Shown piece after piece: positions 26,867 to 39,614 of a stretch of 64,000 bases of DNA. The position numbers were made by a program, and so were the translations under genes. Origin of the DNA: Sabellastarte sp. h YS-2021 (lineage: Eukaryota; Annelida; Polychaeta; Sabellida; Sabellidae); assembly GCA_964017235.1 (NCBI GenBank), contig OZ024936.1, positions 14,608,496-14,672,495 on the forward strand, read 5' to 3'. The notes beneath the pieces were generated by a model. It was given only the letters and a program-made list of their open reading frames with translations. It was not told the DNA's origin and did no database searches. Each line of letters starts with the position of its first letter. Position 1 is the first letter of the stretch.

Positions 26867-28661
26867 ATGAGTATTTTAATATTTGCAAGATTATATTGCA
26901 ACTTTGTTTTTTCCTCCTATGGCAGAATGTTTGTAAACTGCAAGCCCACTGTCCTTAGTGTACAGTCCTTTTGTCTTATCATTTTTAAGTACGACCTATC
27001 CATTGCTTTGCTTCTAGAGATCACTTTCTTTGTTCTTTTCTTTGTCACCACAATTTCATGGAATCTATGATACCACCAAAGGATTTGGCCTTCCAGTATT
27101 CACTCTTCGTGTTTTTGATTGCTTACAAGCTCTGAAGTCAGTGCCCTACAGATGGATTTGCAGCTGGCGCCTGTAGATCGAAAGAAATTTTGGCCTTGTT
27201 TAGTTTGGTGTTCCTCTGCTATTTGCACTTTTTAGATGTAAGTTGATTCTGTCACTAAGGTACATCCTGTTACAATGATACTGCTTTGTGACACTCTCCT
27301 TAGATGAGGTGTATATAAACAAAAGCTAGAGATGCAAGACATTGTGTATTACAAATTGAAAGGGGCCACTTAGGTGGAGTGGTAACACATTTGCCTCCCA
27401 CCTCTGCGGTTGGTAGTCAAAACCCTGGATCTTATGTGGGAAAGTTTGTAGTTGCTTACCAATGGTCAGCACTGTTCTTGATATTTACAAACCAATTTTC
27501 TTACTGTTTATGTCCTTATCTTCTCTGTAACTAAAGTTATCATCCTTTATTTGAATTTGCCTTGTAGTTTTCATTGATTCATAAATCCTCAGATTATGTT
27601 AGCAACAGTATGAGCAGAAAAGCACATACCATGTAACAGAAAATGTTTTCAACTGCAAATATGGCCAAAAGTGTCACAGAGCAAGACTTGGAAGAAAATA
27701 ACATGATTTCTATTGGTTTCAACAACACAACATTTCAAATTATTTTTAAAATGTCAAAACTGCTGATGTGGTTAAAATCAGGCAACTAAAGGTAGCAACA
27801 CTCACACAAAACGGAAACATTTCTTTTATGATGTCTGTCATGACCTCAAAATAACTTTACATGAATCAATCTTTTTAAAATAAAAGCCCACACTTCATCT
27901 CAACAAAGGTGTGTGGCCAGGTAATATTTGTTACAAACATATGTTGCATGAATAAGTGTCCAGATGATACTGCTTGCAACCTGTCACTGGATCCTGAATT
28001 TTCTGGTGCAAAAAAGATGAAAAGTCACCTTTTAACTCTGTCTTAGTCAAAAAAGCTGATTTCTCGGGCAATAAAAACAAAACTGGGACATTTATTAAAA
28101 GGGTTATGTACAGAGTTGTGACATCCAAAGCACCCACAGGAACCAGCCACAGAAATGGTCCATAGTTTTCTTATCTGTCATATTGTCACAGGACTCATGA
28201 AAATCAACAGATTAAATAAAATTATAATCTTTGGGGTAGTAAAAAGGAACTGAGTCTTTGGTTTGGGGAAGCAAATTTACAACATTTACAAAACAGTGAT
28301 TTTCATGGGCCTTGTTTTTCAGTAACCGGAAATCCACATGTAAGTTTCTTGCAATGTTGCCTTGCTTTATTAAAAACTTCATACAGAACTACAGAGTAAG
28401 GAAAACTTTTGGTATTTACACATCATAAAATTAGATGAGACATAGCAGGACTGGGCTTTTAAATGTGTTCAGCAAGACAGTTTCTAAGGGACATCTGTAC
28501 TTGTGATCAAACTGTGAAAGCCATATATGTGTGTTAAGCACATTCTGCATATGTTCTGGAAAAGGCACATCTCTTCAGTTATCTTCACTGATCCAACTTG
28601 TAGTAGAATTCTGAACCATCTGTTGACACTGCACAAGTGAAAGCTTTCCTATATTGTCAAA
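26867..28661 (+). repeat. Satellite monomer M15, six-A subfamily
   Basis: 1,795 bp. Partner of M7, including TTTCTTTTATG and GATCCAAC. Confidence 0.95.
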
Positions 28662-30457
28662 ATGAGTATTTTAATATTTGTAAGATTATATTGCAACTTT
28701 GTTTTTTCCTCCTATGGCAGAATGTTTGTAAACTGCAAGCCCACTGTCCTTAGTGTACAGTCCTTTTGTCTTATCATTTTTAAGTACGACCTATCCATTG
28801 CTTTGCTTCTAGAGATCACTTTCTTTGTTCTTTTCTTTGTCACCACAATTTCATGGAATCTATGATACCACCAAAGGATTTGGCCTTCCAGTATTCACTC
28901 TTCATGTTTTTGATTGCTTCCAAGCTCTGAAGTCAGTGCCCTACAGATGGATTTGCAGCTGGCGCCTGTAGATCGAAAGAAATTTTGGCCTTGTTTAGAT
29001 TGGTGTTCCTCTGCTATTTGCACTTTTTAGATGTAAGTTGATTCTGTCACTAAGGTACATCCTGTTACAATGATACTGCTTTGTGACACTCTCCTTAGAT
29101 GAGGTGTATATAAACAAAAGCTAGAGATGCAAGACATTGTGTATTACAAATTGAAAGGGGCCACTTAGGTGGAGTGGTAACACATTTGCCTCCCACCTCT
29201 GCGGTTGGTAGTCAAAACCCTGGATCTTATGTTGGAAAGTTTGTAGTTGCTTACCAATGGTCAGCACTGTTCTTGATATTTACAAACCAATTTTCTTACT
29301 GTTTATGTCCTTATCTTCTCTGTAACTAAAGTTATCATCCTTTATTTGAATTTGCCTTGTAGTTTTCATTGATTCATAAATCCTCAGATTATGTTAGCAA
29401 CAGTATGAGCAGAAAAGCACATACCATGTAACAGAAAATGTTTTCAACTGCAAATATGGCCAAAAGTGTCACAGAGCAAGACTTGGAAGAAAATAACATG
29501 ATTTCTATTGGTTTCAACAACACAACATTTCAAATTATTTTTAAAATGTCAAAACTGCTGATGTGGTTAAAATCAGGCAACTAAAGGTAGCAACACTCAC
29601 ACAAAACGAAAACATTTCTTTTATGATGTCTGTCATGACCTCAAAATAACTTTACATGAATCAATCTTTTTAAAATAAAAGCCCACACTTCATCTCAACA
29701 AAGGTGTGTGGCCAGGTAATATTTGTTACAAACATATGTTGCATGAATAAGTGTCCAGATGATACTGCTTGCAACCTGTCACTGGATCCTGAATTTTCTG
29801 GTGCAAAAAAAGATGAAAAGTCACCTTTTAACTCTGTCTTAGTCAAAAAAGCTGATTTCTCGGGCAATAAAAACAAAACTGGGACATTTATTAAAAGGGT
29901 TATGTACAGAGTTGTGACATCCAAAGCACCCACAGGAACCAGCCACAGAAATGGTCCATAGTTTTCTTATCTGTCATATTGTCACAGGACTCATGAAAAT
30001 CAACAGATTAAATAAAATTATAATCTTTGTGGTAGTAAAAAGGAACTGAGTCTTTGGTTTGGGGAAGCAAATTTACAACATTTACAAAACAGTGATTTTC
30101 ATGGGCCTTGTTTTTCAGTAACCGGAAATCCACATGTAAGTTTCTTGCAATGTTGCCTTGCTTTATTAAATACTTCATACAGAACTACAGAGTAAGGAAA
30201 ACTTTTGGTATCTACACATCATAAAATTAGATGAGACATAGCAGGACTGGGCTTTTAAATGTGTTCAGCAAGACAGTTTCTAAGGAACATCTGTACTTGT
30301 GATGGAACTGTGAAAGCCATATATGTGTGTTAAGCACATTCTGCATATGTTCTGGAAAAGGCACATCTCTTCAGTTATCTTCACTGATGCAACTTGTAGT
30401 AGAATTCTGAACCATCTGTTGACACTGCACAAGTGAAAGCTTTCCTATATTGTCAAA
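28662..30457 (+). repeat. Satellite monomer M16, transition copy
   Basis: 1,796 bp. Partner of M8 (TTAGATTGG, ATGTTGGAAA, TAC with 7 A) but with GTGGTAG where M8 has GTGTTAG (30032 against 15667). That is the right limit of the run of full agreement. Confidence 0.95.
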
Positions 30458-32253
30458 ATGAGTATTTTAATATTTGTAAGATTATATTGCAACTTTGTTT
30501 TTTCCTCCTATGGCAGAATGTTTGTAAACTGCAAGCCCACTGTCCTTAGTGTACAGTCCTTTTGTCTTATGATTTTTAAGTACGACCTATCCATTGCTTT
30601 GCTTCTAGAGATCACTTTCTTTGTTCTTTTCTTTGTCACCACAATTTCATGGAATCTATGATACCACCAAAGGATTTGGCCTTCCAGTATTCACTCTTCA
30701 TGTTTTTGATTGCTTCCAAGCTCTGAAGTCAGTGCCCTACAGATGGATTTGCAGCTGGCGCCTGTAGATCGAAAGAAATTTTGGCCTTGTTTAGTTTGGT
30801 GTTCCTCTGCTATTTGCACTTTTTAGATGTAAGTTGATTCTGTCACTAAGGTACATCCTGTTACAATGATACTGCTTTGTGACACTCTCCTTAGATGAGG
30901 TGTATATAAACAAAAGCTAGAGATGCAAGACATTGTGTATTACAAATTGAAAGGGGCCACTTAGGTGGAGTGGTAACACATTTGCCTCCCACCTCTGCGG
31001 TTGGTAGTCAAAACCCTGGATCTTATGTTGGAAAGTTTGTAGTTGCTTACCAATGGTCAGCACTGTTCTTGATATTTACAAACCAATTTTCTTACTGTTT
31101 ATGTCCTTATCTTCTCTGTAACTAAAGTTATCATCCTTTATTTGAATTTGCCTTGTAGTTTTCATTGATTCATAAATCCTCAGATTATGTTAGCAACAGT
31201 ATGAGCAGAAAAGCACATACCATGTAACAGAAAATGTTTTCAACTGCAAATATGGCCAAAAGTGTCACAGAGCAAGACTTGGAAGAAAATAACATGATTT
31301 CTATTGGTTTCAACAACACAACATTTCAAATTATTTTTAAAATGTCAAAACTGCTGATGTGGTTAAAATCAGGCAACTAAAGGTAGCAACACTCACACAA
31401 AACGAAAACATTTCTTTTATGATGTCTGTCATGACCTCAAAATAACTTTACATGAATCAATCTTTTTAAAATAAAAGCCCACACTTCATCTCAACAAAGG
31501 TGTGTGGCCAGGTAATATTTGTTACAAACATATGTTGCATGAATAAGTGTCCAGATGATACTGCTTGCAACCTGTCACTGGATCCTGAATTTTCTGGTGC
31601 AAAAAAAGATGAAAAGTCACCTTTTAACTCTGTCTTAGTCAAAAAAGCTGATTTCTCGGGCAATAAAAACAAAACTGGGACATTTATTAAAAGGGTTATG
31701 TACAGAGTTGTGACATCCAAAGCACCCACAGGAACCAGCCACAGAAATGGTCCATAGTTTTCTTATCTGTCATATTGTCACAGGACTCATGAAAATCAAC
31801 AGATTAAATAAAATTATAATCTTTGTGGTAGTAAAAAGGAACTGAGTCTTTGGTTTGGGGAAGCAAATTTACAACATTTACAAAACAGTGATTTTCATGG
31901 GCCTTGTTTTTCAGTAACCGGAAATCCACATGTAAGTTTCTTGCAATGTTGCCTTGCTTTATTAAATACTTCATACAGAACTACAGAGTAAGGAAAACTT
32001 TTGGTATCTACACATCATAAAATTAGATGAGACATAGCAGGACTGGGCTTTTAAATGTGTTCAGCAAGACAGTTTCTAAGGAACATCTGTACTTGTGATG
32101 GAACTGTGAAAGCCATATATGTGTGTTAAGCACATTCTGCATATGTTCTGGAAAAGGCACATCTCTTCAGTTATCTTCACTGATGCAACTTGTAGTAGAA
32201 TTCTGAACCATCTGTTGACACTGCACAAGTGAAAGCTTTCCTATATTGTCAAA
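30458..32253 (+). repeat. Satellite monomer M17
   Basis: 1,796 bp. TCTTATGATT near 30570 (Ile to Met in the hydrophobic frame), GCTTCCAAG, ATGTTGGAAA, ACGAAAAC, TAC with 7 A. It differs from M18 mainly by lacking the SINE, so it approximates the empty-site form of the type A background. Confidence 0.95.
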
Positions 32254-32856
32254 ATGAGTATTTTAATATTTGTAAGATTATATTGCAACTTTGTTTTTTC
32301 CTCCTATGGCAGAATGTTTGTAAACTGCAAGCCCACTGTCCTTAGTGTACAGTCCTTTTGTCTTATGATTTTTAAGTACGACCTATCCATTGCTTTGCTT
32401 CTAGAGATCACTTTCTTTGTTCTTTTCTTTGTCACCACAATTTCATGGAATCTATGATACCACCAAAGGATTTGGCCTTCCAGTATTCACTCTTCATGTT
32501 TTTGATTGCTTCCAAGCTCTGAAGTCAGTGCCCTACAGATGGATTTGCAGCTGGCGCCTGTAGATCGAAAGAAATTTTGGCCTTGTTTAGTTTGGTGTTC
32601 CTCTGCTATTTGCACTTTTTAGATGTAAGTTGATTCTGTCACTAAGGTACATCCTGTTACAATGATACTGCTTTGTGACACTCTCCTTAGATGAGGTGTA
32701 TATAAACAAAAGCTAGAGATGCAAGACATTGTGTATTACAAATTGAAAGGGGCCACTTAGGTGGAGTGGTAACACATTTGCCTCCCACCTCTGCGGTTGG
32801 TAGTCAAAACCCTGGATCTTATGTTGGAAAGTTTGTAGTTGCTTACCAATGGTCAG

Positions 32857-33022
32857 TAGGTCCTCAGTGGCCTAGTGGTTAGCAAGTTTGGCATCTAATC
32901 ATAGGCTGTCACCTCTGTGGGTTCGAGTCCCATAAGTGGCAATTCTGAGGACCTGTCCCAATATGACCCTGGCTGTTGAACGGGACGTAAAACCCCAAAT
33001 TTGACCTTTAATTTGACCTTTG
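32857..33022 (+). mobile_element. tRNA-derived SINE, type A copy 1 (in M18)
   Basis: A 166-bp body absent from the other monomers at this position, flanked by a 12-bp duplication of the target ACCAATGGTCAG (32845-32856 and 33023-33034). The head, 32859-32953, is tRNA-like: it starts GGTCCTC and ends GAGGACC, its reverse complement, with an A box at 32868-32878 and a B box at 32920-32930. A short middle part follows, containing GTCCC and GGGAC, then a tail of TTTGACC-like units instead of poly(A). SINEs are non-coding RNA-polymerase-III elements moved by a partner LINE. The part after the head (TGTTGAACGGGACGTAAAAC) resembles SINE tails I recall from molluscs. The T-stem half is CCCATA, giving one G-U pair against TGTGGG. 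It inserted into the 3' part of an older SINE relic. Confidence 0.87.
32868..32930 (+). promoter_or_regulatory. Internal RNA polymerase III promoter (A and B boxes), SINE in M18
   Basis: A box TGGCCTAGTGG (32868-32878) and B box GGTTCGAGTCC (32920-32930) match the type 2 Pol III consensus, with 41 bases between them. No run of four or more T follows within the body, so a transcript would need a terminator further downstream. Confidence 0.75.
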
Positions 33023-34227
33023 ACCAATGGTCAGCACTGTTCTTGATATTTACAAACCAATTTTCTTACTGTTTATGTCCTTATCTTCTCTGTAACTAAA
33101 GTTATCATCCTTTATTTGAATTTGCCTTGTAGTTTTCATTGATTCATAAATCCTCAGATTATGTTAGCAACAGTATGAGCAGAAAAGCACATACCATGTA
33201 ACAGAAAATGTTTTCAACTGCAAATATGGCCAAAAGTGTCACAGAGCAAGACTTGGAAGAAAATAACATGATTTCTATTGGTTTCAACAACACAACATTT
33301 CAAATTATTTTTAAAATGTCAAAACTGCTGATGTGGTTAAAATCAGGCAACTAAAGGTAGCAACACTCACACAAAACGAAAACATTTCTTTTATGATGTC
33401 TGTCATGACCTCAAAATAACTTTACATGAATCAATCTTTTTAAAATAAAAGCCCACACTTCATCTCAACAAAGGTGTGTGGCCAGGTAATATTTGTTACA
33501 AACATATGTTGCATGAATAAGTGTCCAGATGATACTGCTTGCAACCTGTCACTGGATCCTGAATTTTCTGGTGCAAAAAAAGATGAAAAGTCACCTTTTA
33601 ACTCTGTCTTAGTCAAAAAAGCTGATTTCTCGGGCAATAAAAACAAAACTGGGACATTTATTAAAAGGGTTATGTACAGAGTTGTGACATCCAAAGCACC
33701 CACAGGAACCAGCCACAGAAATGGTCCATAGTTTTCTTATCTGTCATATTGTCACAGGACTCATGAAAATCAACAGATTAAATAAAATTATAATCTTTGT
33801 GGTAGTAAAAAGGAACTGAGTCTTTGGTTTGGGGAAGCAAATTTACAACATTTACAAAACAGTGATTTTCATGGGCCTTGTTTTTCAGTAACCGGAAATC
33901 CACATGTAAGTTTCTTGCAATGTTGCCTTGCTTTATTAAATACTTCATACAGAACTACAGAGTAAGGAAAACTTTTGGTATCTACACATCATAAAATTAG
34001 ATGAGACATAGCAGGACTGGGCTTTTAAATGTGTTCAGCAAGACAGTTTCTAAGGAACATCTGTACTTGTGATGGAACTGTGAAAGCCATATATGTGTGT
34101 TAAGCACATTCTGCATATGTTCTGGAAAAGGCACATCTCTTCAGTTATCTTCACTGATGCAACTTGTAGTAGAATTCTGAACCATCTGTTGACACTGCAC
34201 AAGTGAAAGCTTTCCTATATTGTCAAA

Positions 34228-36023
34228 ATGAGTATTTTAATATTTGTAAGATTATATTGCAACTTTGTTTTTTCCTCCTATGGCAGAATGTTTGTAAACT
34301 GCAAGCCCACTGTCCTTAGTGTACAGTCCTTTTGTCTTATCATTTTTAAGTACGACCTATCCATTGCTTTGCTTCTAGAGATCACTTTCTTTGTTCTTTT
34401 CTTTGTCACCACAATTTCATGGAATCTATGATACCACCAAAGGATTTGGCCTTCCAGTATTCACTCTTCATGTTTTTGATTGCTTACAAGCTCTGAAGTC
34501 AGTGCCCTACAGATGGATTTGCAGCTGGCGCCTGTAGATCGAAAGAAATTTTGGCCTTGTTTAGTTTGGTGTTCCTCTGCTATTTGCACTTTTTAGATGT
34601 AAGTTGATTCTGTCACTAAGGTACATCCTGTTACAATGATACTGCTGTGTGACACTCTCCTTAGATGAGGTGTATATAAACAAAAGCTAGAGATGCAAGA
34701 CATTGTGTATTACAAATTGAAAGTGGCCACTTAGGTGGAGTGGTAACACATTTGCCTCCCACCTCTGCGGTTGGTAGTCAAAACCCTGGATCTTATGTGG
34801 GAAAGTTTGTAGTTGCTTACCAATGGTCAGCACTGTTCTTGATATTTACAAACCAATTTTCTTACTGTTTATGTCCTTATCTTCTCTGTAACTAAAGTTA
34901 TCATCCTTTATTTGAATTTGCCTTGTAGTTTTCATTGATTCATAAATCCTCAGATTATGTTAGCAACAGTATGAGCAGAAAAGCACATACCATGTAACAG
35001 AAAATGTTTTCAACTGCAAATATGGCCAAAAGTGTCACAGAGCAAGACTTGGAAGAAAATAACATGATTTCTATTGGTTTCAACAACACAACATTTCAAA
35101 TTATTTTTAAAATGTCAAAACTGCTGATGTGGTTAAAATCAGGCAACTAAAGGTAGCAACACTCACACAAAACGAAAACATTTCTTTTATGATGTCTGTC
35201 ATGACCTCAAAATAACTTTACATGAATCAATCTTTTTAAAATAAAAGCCCACACTTCATCTCAACAAAGGTGTGTGGCCAGGTAATATTTGTTACAAACA
35301 TATGTTGCATGAATAAGTGTCCAGATGATACTGCTTGCAACCTGTCACTGGATCCTGAATTTTCTGGTGCAAAAAAAGATGAAAAGTCACCTTTTAACTC
35401 TGTCTTAGTCAAAAAAGCTGATTTCTCGGGCAATAAAAACAAAACTGGGACATTTATTAAAAGGGTTATGTACAGAGTTGTGACATCCAAAGCACCCACA
35501 GGAACCAGCCACAGAAATGGTCCATAGTTTTCTTATCTGTCATATTGTCACAGGACTCATGAAAATCAACAGATTAAATAAAATTATAATCTTTGTGGTA
35601 GTAAAAAGGAACTGAGTCTTTGGTTTGGGGAAGCAAATTTACAACATTTACAAAACAGTGATTTTCATGGGCCTTGTTTTTCAGTAACCGGAAATCCACA
35701 TGTAAGTTTCTTGCAATGTTGCCTTGCTTTATTAAATACTTCATACAGAACTACAGAGTAAGGAAAACTTTTGGTATCTACACATCATAAAATTAGATGA
35801 GACATAGCAGGACTGGGCTTTTAAATGTGTTCAGCAAGACAGTTTCTAAGGAACATCTGTACTTGTGATGGAACTGTGAAAGCCATATATGTGTGTTAAG
35901 CACATTCTGCATATGTTCTGGAAAAGGCACATCTCTTCAGTTATCTTCACTGATGCAACTTGTAGTAGAATTCTGAACCATCTGTTGACACTGCACAAGT
36001 GAAAGCTTTCCTATATTGTCAAA
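34228..36023 (+). repeat. Satellite monomer M19
   Basis: 1,796 bp. GCTTACAAG, CTGCTGTGTG near 34643, GAAAGTGGCC at the start of the resident relic, ACGAAAAC, TAC with 7 A. M35 begins with the same variants. Confidence 0.95.
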
Positions 36024-37818
36024 ATGAGTATTTTAATATTTGTAAGATTATATTGCAACTTTGTTTTTTCCTCCTATGGCAGAATGTTTGTAAACTGCAA
36101 GCCCACTGTCCTTAGTGTACAGTCCTTTTGTCTTATCATTTTTAAGTACGACCTATCCATTGCTTTGCTTCTAGAGATCACTTTCTTTGTTCTTTTCTTT
36201 GTCACCACAATTTCATGGAATCTATGATACCACCAAAGGATTTGGCCTTCCAGTATTCACTCTTCATGTTTTTGATTGCTTACAAGCTCTGAAGTCAGTG
36301 CCCTACAGATGGATTTGCAGCTGGCGCCTGTAGATCGAAAGAAATTTTGGCCTTGTTTAGTTTGGTGTTCCTCTGCTATTTGCACTTTTTAGATGTAAGT
36401 TGATTCTGTCACTAAGGTACATCCTGTTACAATGATACTGCTGTGTGACACTCTCCTTAGATGAGGTGTATATAAACAAAAGCTAGAGATGCAAGACATT
36501 GTGTATTACAAATTGAAAGTGGCCACTTAGGTGGAGTGGTAACACATTTGCCTCCCACCTCTGCGGTTGGTAGTCAAAACCCTGGATCTTATGTGGGAAA
36601 GTTTGTAGTTGCTTACCAATGGTCAGCACTGTTCTTGATATTTACAAACCAATTTTCTTACTGTTTATGTCCTTATCTTCTCTGTAACTAAAGTTATCAT
36701 CCTTTATTTGAATTTGCCTTGTAGTTTTCATTGATTCATAAATCCTCAGATTATGTTAGCAACAGTATGAGCAGAAAAGCACATACCATGTAACAGAAAA
36801 TGTTTTCAACTGCAAATATGGCCAAAAGTGTCACAGAGCAAGACTTGGAAGAAAATAACATGATTTTTATTGGTTTCAACAACACAACATTTCAAATTAT
36901 TTTTAAAATGTCAAAACTGCTGATGTGGTTAAAATCAGGCAACTAAAGGTAGCAACACTCACACAAAATGGAAACATTTCTTTTATGATGTCTGTCATGA
37001 CCTCAAAATAACTTTACATGAATCAATCTTTTTAAAATAAAAGCCCACACTTCATCTCAACAAAGGTGTGTGGCCAGGTAATATTTGTTACAAACATATG
37101 TTGCATGAATAAGTGTCCAGATGATACTGCTTGCAACCTGTCACTGGATCCTGAAATTTCTGGTGCAAAAAAGATGAAAAGTCACCTTTTAACTCTGTCT
37201 TAGTCAAAAAAGCTGATTTCTCGGGCAATAAAAACAAAACTGGGACATTTATTAAAAGGGTTATGTACAGAGTTGTGACATCTAAAGCACCCACAGGAAC
37301 CAGCCACAGAAATGGTCCATAGTTTTCTTATCTGTTATATTGTCACAGGACTCATGAAAATCAACAGATTAAATAAAATTATAATCTTTGGGGTAGTAAA
37401 AAGGAACTGAGTCTTTGGTTTGGGGAAGCAAATTTACAACATTTACAAAACAGTGATTTTCATGGGCCTTGTTTTTCAGTAACCGGAAATCCACATGTAA
37501 GTTTCTTGCAATGTTGCCTTGCTTTATTAAAAACTTCATACAGAACTACAGAGTAAGGAAAACTTTTGGTATTTACACATCATAAAATTAGATGAGACAT
37601 AGCAGGACTGGGCTTTTAAATGTGTTCAGCAAGACAGTTTCTAAGGGACATCTGTACTTGTGATGAAACTGTGAAAGCCATATATGTGTGTTAAGCACAT
37701 TCTGCATATGTTCTGGAAAAGGCACATCTCTTCAGTTATCTTCACTGATGCAACTTGTAGTAGAATTCTGAACCATCTGTTGACACTGCACAAGTGAAAG
37801 CTTTCCTATATTGTCAAA
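36024..37818 (+). repeat. Satellite monomer M20, six-A variant
   Basis: 1,795 bp. The 5' part is like M19. The 3' part has 6 A with CCTGAAATTTC, GATTTTTATTGG, AAATGGAAAC, TCTAAAGC, CTGTTATATT, GGGGTAG, AAGGGACAT and GTGATGAAAC. It founds the variant six-A lineage also seen in M25 and M29. Confidence 0.95.
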
Positions 37819-39614
37819 ATGAGTATTTTAATATTTGTAAGATTATATTGCAACTTTGTTTTTTCCTCCTATGGCAGAATGTTTGTAAACTGCAAGCCCA
37901 CTGTCCTTAGTGTACAGTCCTTTTGTCTCATCATTTTTAAGTACGACCTATCCATTGCTTTGCTTCTAGAGATCACTTTCTTTGTTCTTTTCTTTGTCAC
38001 CACAATTTCATGGAATCTATGATACCACCAAAGAATTTGGCCTTCCAGTATTCACTCTTCATGTTTTTGATTGCTTCCAAGCTCTGAAGTCAGTGCCCTA
38101 CAGATGGATTTGCAGCTGGCACCTGTAGATCGAAAGAAATTTTGGCCTTGTTTAGTTTGGTGTTCCTCTGCTATTTGCACTTTTTAGATGTAAGTTGATT
38201 CTGTCACTAAGGTACATCCTGTTACAATGATACTGCTGTGTGACACTCTCCTTAGATGAGGTGTATATAAACAAAAGCTAGAGATGCAAGACATTGTGTA
38301 TTACAAATTGAAAGTGGCCACTTAGGTGGAGTGGTAACACATTTGCCTCCCACCTCTGCGGTTGGTAGTCAAAACCCTGGATCTTATGTGGGAAAGTTTG
38401 TAGTTGCTTACCAATGGTCAGCACTGTTCTTGATATTTACAAACCAATTTTCTTACTGTTTATGTCCTTATCTTCTCTGTAACTAAAGTTATCATCCTTT
38501 ATTTGAATTTGCCTTGTAGTTTTCATTGATTCATAAATCCTCAGATTATGTTAGCAACAGTATGAGCAGAAAAGCACATACCATGTAACAGAAAATGTTT
38601 TCAACTGCAAATATGGCCAAAAGTGTCACAGAGCAAGACTTGGAAGAAAATAACATGATTTCTATTGGTTTCAACAACACAACATTTCAAATTATTTTTA
38701 AAATGTCAAAACTGCTGATGTGGTTAAAATCAGGCAACTAAAGGTAGCAACACTCACACAAAATGGAAACATTTCTTTTATGATGTCTGTCATGACCTCA
38801 AAATAACTTTACATGAATCAATCTTTTTAAAATAAAAGCCCACACTTCATCTCAACAAAGGTGTGTGGCCAGGTAATATTTGTTACAAACATATGTTGCA
38901 TGAATAAGTGTCCAGATGATACTGCTTGCAACCTGTCACTGGATCCTGAATTTTCTGGTGCAAAAAAAGATGAAAAGTCACCTTTTAACTCTGTCTTAGT
39001 CAAAAAAGCTGATTTCTCGGGCAATAAAAACAAAACTGGGACATTTATTAAAAGGGTTATGTACAGAGTTGTGACATCTAAAGCACCCACAGGAACCAGC
39101 CACAGAAATGGTCCATAGTTTTCTTATCTGTCATATTGTCACAGGACTCATGAAAATCAACAGATTAAATAAAATTATAATCTTTGTGGTAGTAAAAAGG
39201 AACTGAGTCTTTGGTTTGGGGAAGCAAATTTACAACATTTACAAAACAGTGATTTTCATGGGCCTTGTTTTTCAGTAACCGGAAATCCACATGTAAGTTT
39301 CTTGCAATGTTGCCTTGCTTTATTAAATACTTCATACAGAACTACAGAGTAAGGAAAACTTTTGGTATCTACACATCATAAAATTAGATGAGACATAGCA
39401 GGACTGGGCTTTTAAATGTGTTCAGCAAGACAGTTTCTAAGGAACATCTGTACTTGTGATGGAACTGTGAAAGCCATATATGTGTGTTAAGCACATTCTG
39501 CATATGTTCTGGAAAAGGCACATCTCTTCAGTTATCTTCACCGATGCAACTTGTAGTAGAATTCTGAACCATCTGTTGACACTGCACAAGTGAAAGCTTT
39601 CCTATATTGTCAAA
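37819..39614 (+). repeat. Satellite monomer M21
   Basis: 1,796 bp. TCTCATCATT, AAGAATTTGG, GGCACCTG, CTGCTGTGTG, GAAAGTGGCC, AAATGGAAAC, TCTAAAGC and CACCGATGC. First unit of the 3,592-bp two-monomer repeat; partner M23. Confidence 0.95.

Larger units (their letters stand above)
20633..30031 (+). repeat. Higher-order repeat, 14,365-bp period, copy 2
   Basis: Second copy of the M4-M8 block. The monomers between the two copies (M9-M11) are H copies resembling M1-M3 in different combinations, so the complete period is eight monomers. Confidence 0.8.
32254..34227 (+). repeat. Satellite monomer M18 with SINE type A
   Basis: 1,974 bp, i.e. 1,796 plus 178. Same background as M17 (TCTTATGATT, ATGTTGGAAA, ACGAAAAC). 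The SINE is in the 3' end of the resident tRNA-like relic. M34 is its near-copy 29,239 bp downstream. Confidence 0.95.

Noticed and set aside
32859-32953. Functional tRNA gene
   Set aside because: The A and B boxes are good, but the segment is 95 nt with extra bases between the T arm and the 3' stem, I could not form a convincing anticodon arm, and a SINE body, tail and target-site duplications surround it.
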